This document shows, piece by piece, positions 36,005 to 45,528 of a stretch of DNA of 64,000 nucleotides. This DNA comes from Spirosoma telluris (GTDB taxonomy: Bacteria > Bacteroidota > Bacteroidia > Cytophagales > Spirosomataceae). A program made the translations under genes and the position numbers. Below the pieces are notes generated by a model that saw nothing but the letters and a program-made list of their open reading frames with translations, was not told the origin of the DNA and did not search any database. The stretch is from positions 5,162,501-5,226,500 of the forward strand of contig QLII01000001.1 of the NCBI GenBank assembly GCA_003259005.1. Direction: 5' to 3'. Within the stretch, counting starts at the first letter, position 1, and every line of letters begins with the position of its first letter.

Positions 36005-37203
36005 TCCATTCCCCTCCCACACCCTCGACTTCCTGACAGGACGCGAGACGGTGCCAGTCCCGTCTTTCCGACGGAAAGCAACGAATTTCATTGAGCTGAA
36101 GGGCGCGCGGGAAAATAACCTCAAGGATGTAGACGTGCGTTTTCCATTGAATACGCTCACGGTTGTAACCGGCGTATCGGGATCAGGAAAGAGTACGCTG
36201 ATACGGAAAGTGCTGTATCCGGCACTAATGCGCCAAAAAGGCGACGCAGCCGACGAGGGAGGCAAATTTACATCCCTGACAGGTTCGCTCGACCGAATTT
36301 CGGCCATTGAAATGATCGACCAGAATCCGATTGGCAAATCGAGTCGTTCGAACCCGGTCACCTATATTAAAGCTTACGATTATCTGCGGCAGGTAATGGC
36401 CGATCAGCCATTGTCCAAGTCACGAGCCTACAAACCAAGTCATTTCTCCTTCAATGTAGACGGTGGCCGTTGCGAGGTTTGCCAGGGTGAGGGCGAAGTT
36501 AAAATCGAGATGCAGTTTATGGCCGACATTTATCTTAAGTGCGAAGGCTGTGGCGGCAAACGCTTCAAACAGGAAGTGCTGGAGGTAACCTTACACGACA
36601 AAAACGTGTCGGATATTCTGGATATGACTGTTGACGAAGCCATTGACTTCTTCCGGGAATTTGAGCCCAAAATGGCCGATAAACTGAAACCCTTACAGGA
36701 TGTGGGTCTGGGCTACATTGGGCTGGGACAGTCGGCCAATACGCTCTCAGGTGGCGAGGCTCAGCGGGTGAAACTGGCGTCCTTCTTAGGCAAAGGCAAT
36801 CCTAATAAAGGCGGTACCCTGTTCATTTTCGATGAACCGACGACGGGTCTGCACTTCCACGACATTCGTAAACTGCTTTCGGCCATCAACGCCCTTGTTG
36901 ATCAGGGCGATTCGGTCATCATTATCGAACACAATATGGAAGTCATCAAAAATGCCGACCACATCATTGACCTCGGCCCCGAAGGTGGCGAAACGGGTGG
37001 GTACGTAACCTTTACGGGCACACCCGAAGAAATGGTAAAACTCACTGATGGTAATTATACGGCGGAGTATTTGAAAGGAAAGGTGTAATGGTTTTGCGCA
37101 TCAAAGCTACGTATGATCCTATTTATCTTTGATACGCAAAAACGTTAATAGGCTACAAACGAACTTTCCTGTAATTTCGCAGCGATAAATTACTCGCTGC
37201 TTC

Positions 37204-39596
37204 ATGTCCACGTTTATAAAATGGTTTTTTCTGTTCGTTGTGTGCCCGCTCGTTTCGGTAGCACAAATCCAGATTTCGCACCCTATGGCACGTCTTGTTG
37301 TGCAACGGGGTGCTGATGGCAATGGGCGAGTGTATCTATCTGGCCGACTCACCAGTACCGTCGATCGGGTAGAAGCTCAGTTAACACCCAATGCGGCAGG
37401 TCAGGGTACAGCAACAGGCTGGCAAACGGTGCAAGTCAATCCTACAAACAACATTTTTCTAGGCTATATAATGGGAGCAGGTGGTTGGTATGTTCTCACG
37501 GTGCGCACGATTGTGAATAATACCGTTACGGCCCAGGCCACCGTACAGCCAGTTGGTATCGGCGAAGTTTTTGTTACGGCTGGTCAATCAAACGCTCGGG
37601 GACTGGGCATTGGCGACAATGACCTCGGAACCAATACGGATCGGGTTAACGCTATTGACTCGATCAATCATTATTATCCTCCCGGCAACCAGGCACTTGT
37701 TTCCTCAGGAGACCCTTCACCTGTACCGGTTTTTAAGGCGTTAACGGCAACACGACGCGTGTTTCCAATGGCAGAGAGTTCGTGGGGCTGGGGTGAATTA
37801 GGGGATTATATCGTTAATCGGTACAATGTGCCGGTAGCCTTCTATGTGGCCGGTTGGGACGGTTCGACAGTCGATAACTGGGCGAGTTCGGCCAACGGTG
37901 TTCCAACCTGTAATCGGTATAACTGCGATAGCGGGAACTGGCCTAACCTACAACCCTATACCAACCTTAAAAACGTCATGCAGTATTACCTGTCTGTATC
38001 GGGAGTACGAACGGTACTCTGGCATCAGGGGAGGCCGAATATGGCGATTTATCGTCGGGTAGTATTCCTAATTATGCGAACAACCTAACGACCCTTATTC
38101 AAAAGTCACGGCAGGATTTCGGTGGACGGAATCTCCCCTGGATGGTGGCGCGGGTTTCCTTCGACGGGAGCGTAACCCGACCTGATGTGATTACGAAGCA
38201 ACAGGAGGTTATTAACACGGCTGGCTTAAACGTGTTTCAGGGGCCTTATAACGACACCATCCAGTTGCGAAATGCGGGGACAAACGACGTACACTTTCGT
38301 AACATTAGTCGTCCGTCTCCGCATCCACAATACTATCTAAACCCGAACACAATTCCCCAGAATATGGGCCTGTCGCGTTTTGCCCGCAACTGGAATAACA
38401 GTCTGGACAATGCTTTTTTTCAGAATGCGCAACCCATTACACCCACCCAATTTGCTATAACAGGGAATCTGGCCAGTTATGTAACGCCTGGCGCTTCACT
38501 GTCGGTATCCTTCGTAACTCTTGGTACATTCGATGCAGGAAATCAGTGGCAGGTTCAACTGCTTGATTCGCTGGGGCAGTATATAAGTGTGTTGGGCAGT
38601 GGCACCACCAGCCCAGTTCAGGTAACCTTACCGGGTAATCTGCAAAGCGGTCATTTCCAGATTCGGGTTGTATCGACATCGCCAGCCATGCCCGCTGTGC
38701 CCTCCAATTTATTCCAGATAACAACAACCCCTCCACAGCTCCAGGCAGATGTCAGCCTGGCTATGGTCGTTTCGCAGCGAACGCCTGACCTTAATACGCC
38801 CGTCACGATTAGCCTACTCGTTCATAATGAAGGGCCTGACCAGGCAACGGGTATAGTCATCCGAAACCGACTACCTGCGAATCTGGCCTTTGTGTCATCC
38901 AATGATCTTTCTGAAAACGCTAGTGTCCTGACTAGTACGAGCCTTACGATTCCTGCTGGCGTTACCCAGTCACTCAGTTTCGTTGCGCAGCCAACCGCTA
39001 TTGGTGTGTACCAAAATGCAGCTGAAATTGCCCAGGCAACCACGAATGACCCCGATAGCCAACCCAATTCAGGCACGGGTGATGGTCAGGATGATGCAGC
39101 CCAACTCGATTTCCGAACTCGTCAGAGCGGTGCTACCGTATTTACATCACCGAATCCAAATCAGGTTCCATTACCCAATGTCATCAGTAATCAGCCAGCA
39201 CCTGACCCTGCTAAAGCTGATGTAAGTATTAGCATGACCGTCAATAACCGCACTCCTCAACTGAATGACGTGATTAGCTATTCGCTGACCCTTACCAATC
39301 AGGGTGGATTATCGGCAACCGGTTTGAGCGTAACCGCTTACCTTCCCGCGGGCCAGAGCTTCCTGCCCGGCGATGACTTCGGATTAGCTGGCGGCAACCC
39401 CGTTAGTGGTATAAGTAGCCTATCGGCTGGCAGCAGTTTTACGCTTGTTTTTCGAACCAAGGCCACAGCCATTGGTCGTGGTGTATGCACGGCCCAGTTA
39501 ACAGCTGCCACTACGTCTGATCCAGATTCCACCCCTAATAATGGTACGACCAACGGTGAAGATGATACGGCTCAGGTAGACATACGCGTACGGTAA
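37204..39596 (+). pseudogene. Secreted SGNH/sialate O-acetylesterase-like protein with two DUF11 repeats, one frameshift
   Basis: The signal peptide is FFLFVVCPLVSVAQ. An N-terminal Ig-like stretch leads to a sialate-esterase/SGNH domain with FVTAGQSNARG near residue 127 (nucleophile Ser) and, after frame repair, VLWHQGEAEYGD. The frame breaks in the G run 38028-38031. One added G gives a 797-aa product continuing NYANNLTTLIQKSRQDFGGRN. The second half has two DUF11-type beta-sandwich repeats starting ADVSLAMVVSQRTPDLNTP and ADVSISMTVNNRTPQLND, about 157 residues apart. Likely a cell-surface or secreted esterase acting on acetylated glycans. The substrate is unknown. No type IX tail is evident. 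Confidence 0.8.
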
Positions 39597-39733
39597 GCAG
39601 GCAGCTCGCTGGCACTCATTCTGAACGGTTTAGGCTATTTCTACGTTAAAATTACATTCATCAGTGAGTTGAGTAGTACAAAAACGAGTTCGCCTGCTTT
39701 TAGTAGCAAGTGACGTTTGCCTATGTCGGTTAT

Positions 39734-42507
39734 ATGAAAACTCAGTGGATACTTGTTGGTGTAGCAGGTTTGGCATCGGCCCTACTGCTCTCGTCGTTTC
39801 TTGGTATTTTCGAGAAACGGGTGGACTACAATACCCAAATTAAGCCCTTACTCAACAAAAACTGCATTGTCTGCCACGGAGGGGTAAAAAAAGCGGCTGG
39901 CTTTTCGCTCTTGTTTAAACAGGAAGCGCTCGCACCCGCCAAATCGGGTAAATTGGCTATTGTTCCAGGCGATGCCGATGCCAGTGAAATGATCCGTCGG
40001 CTTACGCTGACTGATCCCGACGAGCGAATGCCGCTTGATCATCCCGCACTGAAACCCGATGAAATTGACCTTCTCCGCAAATGGATTGATCAGGGAGCCG
40101 AGTGGGGGACCATTGGGCCTACCAGTCAGTTAAAAAACCGGATGTTCCCCAAATTGGTACGCTCTGGAGTCGCCTTGGAATAACAGCTAATGACGAAACT
40201 GACTGGGCTAAAAACGAGATTGACCACTTCATCCTCGATAAGCTAAAACAGGACGGTTTAAAGCCTTCGCCTGAAGCCGACCGGGCCACCCTGATTCGGC
40301 GGGTTTCACTTGACCTCACAGGATTACCGCCAACCGAAAAAGAAGTAGCCGATTTTGTTGCGGACAAATCAGCAGATGCCTACGAAAAAGTTGTTGATCG
40401 GCTCTTGAAGTCTCCGGCCTATGGCGAACGCTGGACGGGTATGTGGCTCGACCTCGCTCGGTATGCCGATACCAAAGGCTATGAACGCGATCCGGGACGT
40501 AAAATCTGGCGCTATCGGGATTGGCTTATCAAAGCCTTTAATCAGGATAAACCCTTTGACCAATTCACCGTTGAGCAACTGGCGGGCGATTTATTACCTA
40601 CGCCTACAGACGATCAACTCATTGCAACCGGTTTTCACCGCAACACGATGACCAACGACGAAGGCGGCACGCAGGATGAAGAATTCCGAACAGCGGCTGT
40701 TCTCGACCGGGTTAACACCACCTGGGATGTTTTTGGCGGAACGACCTTTGCCTGCATCCAATGCCATAGTCACCCCTACGACCCATTCACCCACGACGAA
40801 TATTACAAATACCTCGCCTTTTTCAATAACTCCCGCGACGAGGACGTAACGAGTGATACACCAACCCTCCGATTCTACAAACCTGCCGACTCTCTGAAAC
40901 TTGCTGGTTTACAACATTTTATCGCCAGCAGTATACAGAATCCAAAGCAGGCTCAGGCGAGTGTTAATCAGGTGACGCATCTCGTTCGGACGATTGAGCC
41001 TAAAATCAATTCGCACGATTTCGATCAGTATGTTAATGCCTCCCTCCTCGATGCGAAATACTTTGGTTTTCAGGATAAAGGCTCCTGCCGGATTAAAAAT
41101 GTAACCCTAACCGGACGCCCTCGCCTATTGCTACGATGGGGTACCAAGGCAACGAATGCAACAGTTACCATTCGTCAGGATAAGCTGGATGGTCCAATTT
41201 TAGCAACAATCCTCACCCCAAAACCAGGAAAAGATACGGTTCAGATGGTGCCGTTACCTCCCGTTCAGGGTCGGCATAACTTATACTTATCGCTTGATAG
41301 CCCGGAAAAGCCGAAAGATTGGGTGCAGATTAAATGGGTTGCTTTTGCGCCTATTTTGCCCGGTCAACCGCAAAATGCTGTCGGAGAGAAAGACCAGCTA
41401 CTATTAGACCTTTTGAACGCCGATGTTGAGCAAACACCCATCATGCTCGACGGCTCGGGTGATCTGGCTCGGGAGACGCACGTGTTTGACCGGGGGAACT
41501 GGATGGTGAAAGGCAAACGGGTAACGCCTGATGTTCCCAGGTCGTTTCCAGCTATGGACCCAAAATTACCCAAAAACCGGCTGGGTATGGCTCGCTGGAT
41601 GGTCAGTCGCGAGCACCCACTAACTGCTCGTGTTGCCGTAAACCGCTTCTGGGAACAGCTATTCGGGACGGGTATCGTGGAAACGGTTGAGGATATGGGC
41701 ACGCAGGGCATTCAGCCTACGCATCAGGAACTGCTCGATTATCTGGCGGCTGAGTTTATGGACAGTGACCAATGGAGTGTTAAGAAACTCCTGAAAAAGA
41801 TGGTCATGTCCGCCACCTATCGGCAACAATCCAATGCCTCACCCGAACTGGTGGCCAAAGATCCGTTTAACAAATTACTGGCTCGTGGGCCACGCGTTCG
41901 GTTGTCGGCAGAAGCGGTACATGACCAGGCCCTGGCGGTTAGTGGTTTGCTAAGTCACAAAATGTATGGCCCAAGTGTAATGCCCATGCAGCCCGATGGT
42001 ATCTGGCAATCTCCCTACGACGGCGAAACGTGGAAACAAAGTACGGGAGAAGATCTGCATCGGCGCGCCTTATACACGTACTGGAAACGAACCGCTCCTT
42101 ATCCATCCATGGTAACATTTGATAGTCCCAGCCGGGAGTTTTGCCAACTACGTCGACTCCGGACGAATACGCCTTTGCAAGCACTCGTCACGCTCAACGA
42201 CCCCGTTTATGTTGAAGCCGCCCAGAATTTAGGTGAGTATATGCGCAATCATGGTTCATCGCCAGAGCAACAGATTCAGGCGGGTTTCCGGCAAGTTATG
42301 CTACGCGATCTGCCCCCGAAGAAGCTCGCTGTACTCGTTCATCTTTATCGAACAACCGAAGAATACTATCAACAAAAGCCCGGTGAAGCCGAGAATTTGC
42401 TGGATCGACCCGGTTTTGATTGTAAGAAGGTTTCACCCCAATTGGCAGCATTGACTGTGACAGCCAATACGATGCTGAATCTGGATGAGGTGATTACGAA
42501 AGAATGA
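39734..42507 (+). pseudogene. Planctomycete-type cytochrome c / DUF1549 / DUF1553 protein, one frameshift
   Basis: Started at ATG 39734 (MKTQWILVGVAGLASALLL, a membrane anchor or signal). The PSCyt1 haem motif NKNCIVCHGG is at about 45. The frame breaks in the G run 40104-40108. One added G gives GAEWGDHWAYQSVKKPDVP and 924 aa. DUF1549 follows (LDLTGLPPTEKEV; YGERWTGMWLDLARYADTKGY), then a second haem-like site TTFACIQCHSHPYDPF. DUF1553 is in the last third (RLGMARWMVSREHPLTARVAVNRFWEQ; RLRTNTPLQALVTLNDP). The family is associated with DUF1501 sulfatase-like proteins, as here 43012. It is probably periplasmic and involved in degradative surface chemistry; exact role unknown. Confidence 0.87.
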
Positions 42508-42516
42508 TTGGCTGTT

Positions 42517-42557
42517 CTACCCCACCCCAACCCTCCCCTAAAAAAAGGGGAGGGGCT
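42517..42557. repeat. GGGGAGGGG-type palindrome, left copy beside the DUF559 gene
   Basis: CTACCCCACCCCAACCCTCC followed by CCTAAAAAAAGGGGAGGGG forms an internal hairpin. It starts 10 bases after the stop of the DUF1553 gene. It is an inverted copy of the element at 42960-43002. Confidence 0.85.
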
Positions 42558-42584
42558 AAAAATGTATAAAGCATTTAGTAGAAT

Positions 42585-42947
42585 ATGGGACAATTGATTC
42601 ATAATCGGAAGGCGATGGAAGTGTTTCGCCGAGAATTACGGAAGAATCCTACGCCATTTGAATCAATACTTTGGGAACGATTGCGAGGGAGTCAATTGGA
42701 TGGACGGAAATTTCGGCGGCAACATAGTATAGGCGTTTATATACTTGATTTCTATTGTCCGACGGAACGGCTTTGCATTGAAATTGATGGGGATGTCCAT
42801 AAAAAACCAGAAGCAATCATTCACGATAAAGAACGGGATCAAACGCTAGCTCAATTACAGATACACACGTTACGTATCAGCAATGATGAACTAGAAACAG
42901 ATATAGAATCAGCGCTTACTAAAATTAAGGCCTGCTTTAACAACTAA
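42585..42947 (+). CDS. DUF559 (Vsr-like PD-(D/E)XK) endonuclease-domain protein
   Basis: 120 aa. It begins with the family pattern TPFESILWERLRGSQLDGRK, then FRRQHSIGVYILDFYCPTER and LCIEIDGDVH, then RDQTLAQLQIHTLRISNDEL. The Asp of ILDFYC and the Glu of IEIDG, with the nearby His, match the metal site of the very-short-patch-repair nuclease fold. No methyltransferase or MutL gene is adjacent. The gene is flanked by inverted copies of one G/C-rich palindrome and sits between the DUF1553 and DUF1501 genes, which are normally adjacent, so it looks inserted. Nuclease activity is inferred from the fold. Confidence 0.85.
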   Translation: MGQLIHNRKAMEVFRRELRKNPTPFESILWERLRGSQLDGRKFRRQHSIGVYILDFYCPTERLCIEIDGDVHKKPEAIIHDKERDQTLAQLQIHTLRISNDELETDIESALTKIKACFNN

Positions 42948-42959
42948 AGATCGCACATT

Positions 42960-43002
42960 CCCCCCTCCCCTTGAACTAAGGGGAGGGGCCGGGGTGGGGT
43001 AG
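42960..43002. repeat. GGGGAGGGG-type palindrome, right copy beside the DUF559 gene
   Basis: CCCCTCCCC, a short loop, AGGGGAGGGG, then CCGGGGTGGGGTAG. Read on the opposite strand it matches the left copy at 42517-42557 over nearly its whole length. It ends 9 bases before the DUF1501 start. Confidence 0.88.
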
Positions 43003-43011
43003 CAACACAAC

Positions 43012-44514
43012 ATGAACAAACTCCTTAACGAACTTCAGCAGGCAGCCGCCGAGCGCGAAACAAGACGGCATTTTCTGCACACCTGCTCAACAGGACTGGG
43101 CGCTATGGCGCTAAGTTCGGTTCTTAGCAGTTGCGGCTTTTTCGGAAAAGGCAATCCACAAAACAATACTGTAGGGAGTGCGCCACTACCTGGCGAACCA
43201 ACCGCTCCCCACCCGTCGCAATTCGTACCCAAAGCCCAGCGGGTCATTTATATTCATATGGCCGGGTCACCAAGTCAGTTGGAATTGTTCGACTATAAAC
43301 CTGAGCTGGCCAAGTATAATGGCAAAGACTGCCCACAAGCTCTATTGGAAGGCAAAAAATTCGCCTTTATTCGGGGAGTTCCAAAAATGTTGGGGCCGCA
43401 GGGGAAATTTGCCCAGCATGGGCAGTCGGGTGCCTGGGTGTCAGATTATTTGCCTCATTTGCAGGGCGTTGTTGATGACATTACGTTCCTCAAAGCCATG
43501 CATACCGATCAGTTCAACCATGCACCCGCCCAGCTACTTATGCACACGGGTAGCGCACGGCTAGGTCGTCCAAGCATGGGATCATGGGTAACATATGGCT
43601 TGGGTACCGAAAATGACAATTTACCGGGCTATATCGTACTGGCCTCTGGCGGCAAACAACCCGATGCAGGTAAGTCTATTTGGGGCAGTGGCTTCCTGCC
43701 AACCGTTTATCAGGGAGTCCAGTGCCGTACGGATGGCGATCCGGTACTCTACGCATCCGACCCCGCCGGAATGAACCGCGACGTTCGGAAGCAAACCATC
43801 GACGCGATTAGCCAAATCAATCAGCAGCAATATGATGACGTAAAAGACCCCGAAATTCTGACTCGTATTGCTCAGTATGAACTGGCTTTCCGAATGCAGA
43901 TGTCGGTGCCTGATGCGATGGATATCAAGAGTGAACCGCAGTATATTCTGGATAGCTATGGCGTTGACCCAAATAAAGGCTCATTTGCCCGTAACTGTCT
44001 GTTAGCCCGTCGATTAGTTGAGCGGGGAGTTCGCTTTGTCCAACTATTTGATTGGGGCTGGGATACCCACGGAACCAGTGCCGATGGCTCAATTGATATT
44101 GGTCTCCATACAAAATGTAAAGAATCAGATCAGGCCGTGGTCGCGCTCTTACAGGATCTCAAACAACGTGGTTTGCTTGACGATACGCTGGTAGTTTGGG
44201 GTGGTGAGTTTGGCCGGACGCCCATGCAGGAAAACCGCGATGGGCAAGTATTACCCTTTATGGGGCGCGACCACCACCTCGATGCCTTCACGGTCTGGAT
44301 GGCGGGTGGTGGTGTCAAAAAAGGCTTTTCCTACGGCGAAACCGACGATATAGGCTACTATGGGGTTAAAGACAAAGTGCATGTCCATGACCTACAGGCC
44401 ACGATTTTGCATCTGCTAGGCTTCGATCACACAAAACTTACTTACCAGTTTCAGGGTCGCCCATTCCGGTTAACCGATGTTGCCGGGAAGGTCGTAAAGC
44501 CAATTCTAGCCTAG
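43012..44514 (+). CDS. DUF1501 domain-containing (sulfatase-fold) protein
   Basis: 500 aa. The start holds a twin-arginine-like signal (ETRRHFLHTCSTGLGAMALS) with a following lipoprotein-like LSSC, so it is exported. The DUF1501 core is seen as RVIYIHMAGSPSQLELFDYKP, VDDITFLKAMHTDQFNHAPA, LLARRLVERGVRFVQLFDWGWDTH and VVWGGEFGRTPMQE. The alkaline-phosphatase-like fold is known for this family. It is co-directional with the DUF1553 gene and functionally linked in other genomes. Only the DUF559 cassette separates them here. The frame is intact. Confidence 0.9.
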   Translation: MNKLLNELQQAAAERETRRHFLHTCSTGLGAMALSSVLSSCGFFGKGNPQNNTVGSAPLPGEPTAPHPSQFVPKAQRVIYIHMAGSPSQLELFDYKPELAKYNGKDCPQALLEGKKFAFIRGVPKMLGPQGKFAQHGQSGAWVSDYLPHLQGVVDDITFLKAMHTDQFNHAPAQLLMHTGSARLGRPSMGSWVTYGLGTENDNLPGYIVLASGGKQPDAGKSIWGSGFLPTVYQGVQCRTDGDPVLYASDPAGMNRDVRKQTIDAISQINQQQYDDVKDPEILTRIAQYELAFRMQMSVPDAMDIKSEPQYILDSYGVDPNKGSFARNCLLARRLVERGVRFVQLFDWGWDTHGTSADGSIDIGLHTKCKESDQAVVALLQDLKQRGLLDDTLVVWGGEFGRTPMQENRDGQVLPFMGRDHHLDAFTVWMAGGGVKKGFSYGETDDIGYYGVKDKVHVHDLQATILHLLGFDHTKLTYQFQGRPFRLTDVAGKVVKPILA

Positions 44515-44626
44515 ACCTGATTTTTTGAAAAGGCAATAGATTGGATTTCTAGACAAATTGTCCTCTTAACAGTTATAGTAAAATAGACACAATTTGTTAA
44601 CCAGAAACGGTTGGATTTAGACATGA

Positions 44627-45055
44627 ATGCCCGTTTCTTTCGCTTTTTCAGAAAGAGCCGTGATTAAGCAAAGCATCCTCTCGTGGCTGTACCTATTTGG
44701 TGCAGCAGCCTGCGAAATGGCCTGGACGTACTCGCTCAAGTACATGCGATGGGATGACCTAAAATCCCTTCGCTGGGATACGTTCTACCGTCCCGATGGC
44801 GGGTTGCCAGCCCTGTTGCCATGGGTAGCCTATGTTGTATTTGGTATTGTCAATACGGTAATGTTGGCGGCAGCAATGCGCACCATATCCACAACAACCG
44901 CATTTGCCGTCTGGATGGCCGTTTCACTCGTATTTATAAAAGCAGCCGACGTTTTCTGGCTGAAGATAAGCTGGTCGTGGGGCGAACTGTTCTTTATTTT
45001 GGTGATTACCGTCGGTATTATAGGCCTGCGCATGGTAGGGCCAGCCGATAGTTAA
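44627..45055 (+). CDS. SMR/DMT-family small membrane protein
   Basis: 142 aa with four hydrophobic segments. The first, ILSWLYLFGAAACEMAWTYSLKYM, carries the membrane Glu and the W/LK pattern of small multidrug resistance proteins. Later segments are LLPWVAYVVFGIVNTVMLAAAM, TAFAVWMAVSLVFIKAADVFW and LFFILVITVGIIGLRMVG. It is about 30 residues longer than classical SMR proteins because of a loop after helix 1 (MRWDDLKSLRWDTFYRPDGG) and an N-terminal extension. Drug, guanidinium or polyamine export is known in the family; substrate here is unknown. Confidence 0.75.
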   Translation: MPVSFAFSERAVIKQSILSWLYLFGAAACEMAWTYSLKYMRWDDLKSLRWDTFYRPDGGLPALLPWVAYVVFGIVNTVMLAAAMRTISTTTAFAVWMAVSLVFIKAADVFWLKISWSWGELFFILVITVGIIGLRMVGPADS

Positions 45056-45097
45056 ATACAAACCTCTGTTTTAAGTAGCTAGCTGGCCAAACTTGAT

Positions 45098-45170
45098 TCT
45101 AATTGATTCGTTTTAAGATGATTATCAATCTAATAGAATCAACAAGAATCCATAGAATCGACAGAATCAA
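45098..45170. repeat. AGAATC word-repeat
   Basis: TTGATTCTAATTGATTC on the left and four AGAATC words (AGAATCAACA, AGAATCCATA, AGAATCGACA, AGAATCAAA) on the right can pair. It lies between the convergent SMR and gatC genes. Confidence 0.7.
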
Positions 45171-45194
45171 ACCAATACAATTCTGTCCTCGTAC

Positions 45195-45482
45195 TTATTC
45201 TAATACTTTAGGCACTTCAAAAAACTGCTCGTCGTGCTGAGGAGCGTTAGCCAACGCTTTTTCGCGAGAAAGGTGATTACCCACTATATCATCGCGCAAA
45301 ACATTGGTTTCTAATGATATATGCGTCAACGGTTCAACGCCTGATGTATCAATTTCATTCAGTTGCTCCATCCAGGTCAGTACCCCGTTCAGGCTGTTGA
45401 TCAAGTCGGCTTCCTCCTCTGGACGAACTTCGAGCCGGGCAAGGTGGGCAATTTTTTCAAGTGTTTCGTGATCGACTTTCAT
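45195..45482 (-). CDS. gatC: Asp-tRNA(Asn)/Glu-tRNA(Gln) amidotransferase subunit C
   Basis: 95 aa, normal length. The start KVDHETLEKIAHLARLEV, the middle LNGVLTWMEQLNEIDTSGVEP and the end LANAPQHDEQFFEVPKVLE are the GatC hallmarks. GatC stabilises the GatAB amidotransferase that converts misacylated Glu-tRNA(Gln) or Asp-tRNA(Asn). gatA and gatB are not in the window, which is usual for this phylum. The leader just before the ATG is an 8-bp tandem repeat. Confidence 0.95.
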   Translation of the reverse strand: MKVDHETLEKIAHLARLEVRPEEEADLINSLNGVLTWMEQLNEIDTSGVEPLTHISLETNVLRDDIVGNHLSREKALANAPQHDEQFFEVPKVLE

Positions 45483-45486
45483 GATT

Positions 45487-45520
45487 AATGAGTGATTGAG
45501 TGATTGAGTGATTGAGTGAG
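45487..45520. repeat. 8-bp tandem repeat in the gatC leader
   Basis: Four near-perfect copies of AGTGATTG run in tandem, ending with AGTGAGCG. On the minus strand this occupies about positions -5 to -38 before the gatC ATG. It follows the plsC 3' end by 8 bases. Confidence 0.85.
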
Positions 45521-45528
45521 CGCCGAGG

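Larger units (their letters stand above)
34096..37088 (+). pseudogene. uvrA: UvrABC excinuclease subunit A, one frameshift and two in-frame palindromic inserts
   Basis: Two ABC ATPase halves are present. Walker A sites are GLSGSGKSSLAFDT and GVSGSGKSTLIRKV. Signature motifs are NTLSGGEYQRIKLA and NTLSGGEAQRVKLA. Zinc-finger pairs are CRRCDGFG with CPECRGSR, and CEVCQGEGE with CEGCGGKRF. UvrA finds DNA damage and loads UvrB. The frame breaks at GGG 35158-35160; one added G restores FEGAIAPWRSEKMSEE and a 997-aa protein. Two palindromes at 34758-34836 and 35933-36004 are translated in frame as Ser/Glu-rich then Ser/Leu-rich loops, which explains the extra length over the usual ~940 aa. An alternative start is 34144. 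Confidence 0.93.

Noticed and set aside
45487..45520. Possible CRISPR array
   Set aside because: The units are 8 bases in direct tandem with no spacers, and no cas genes are present.
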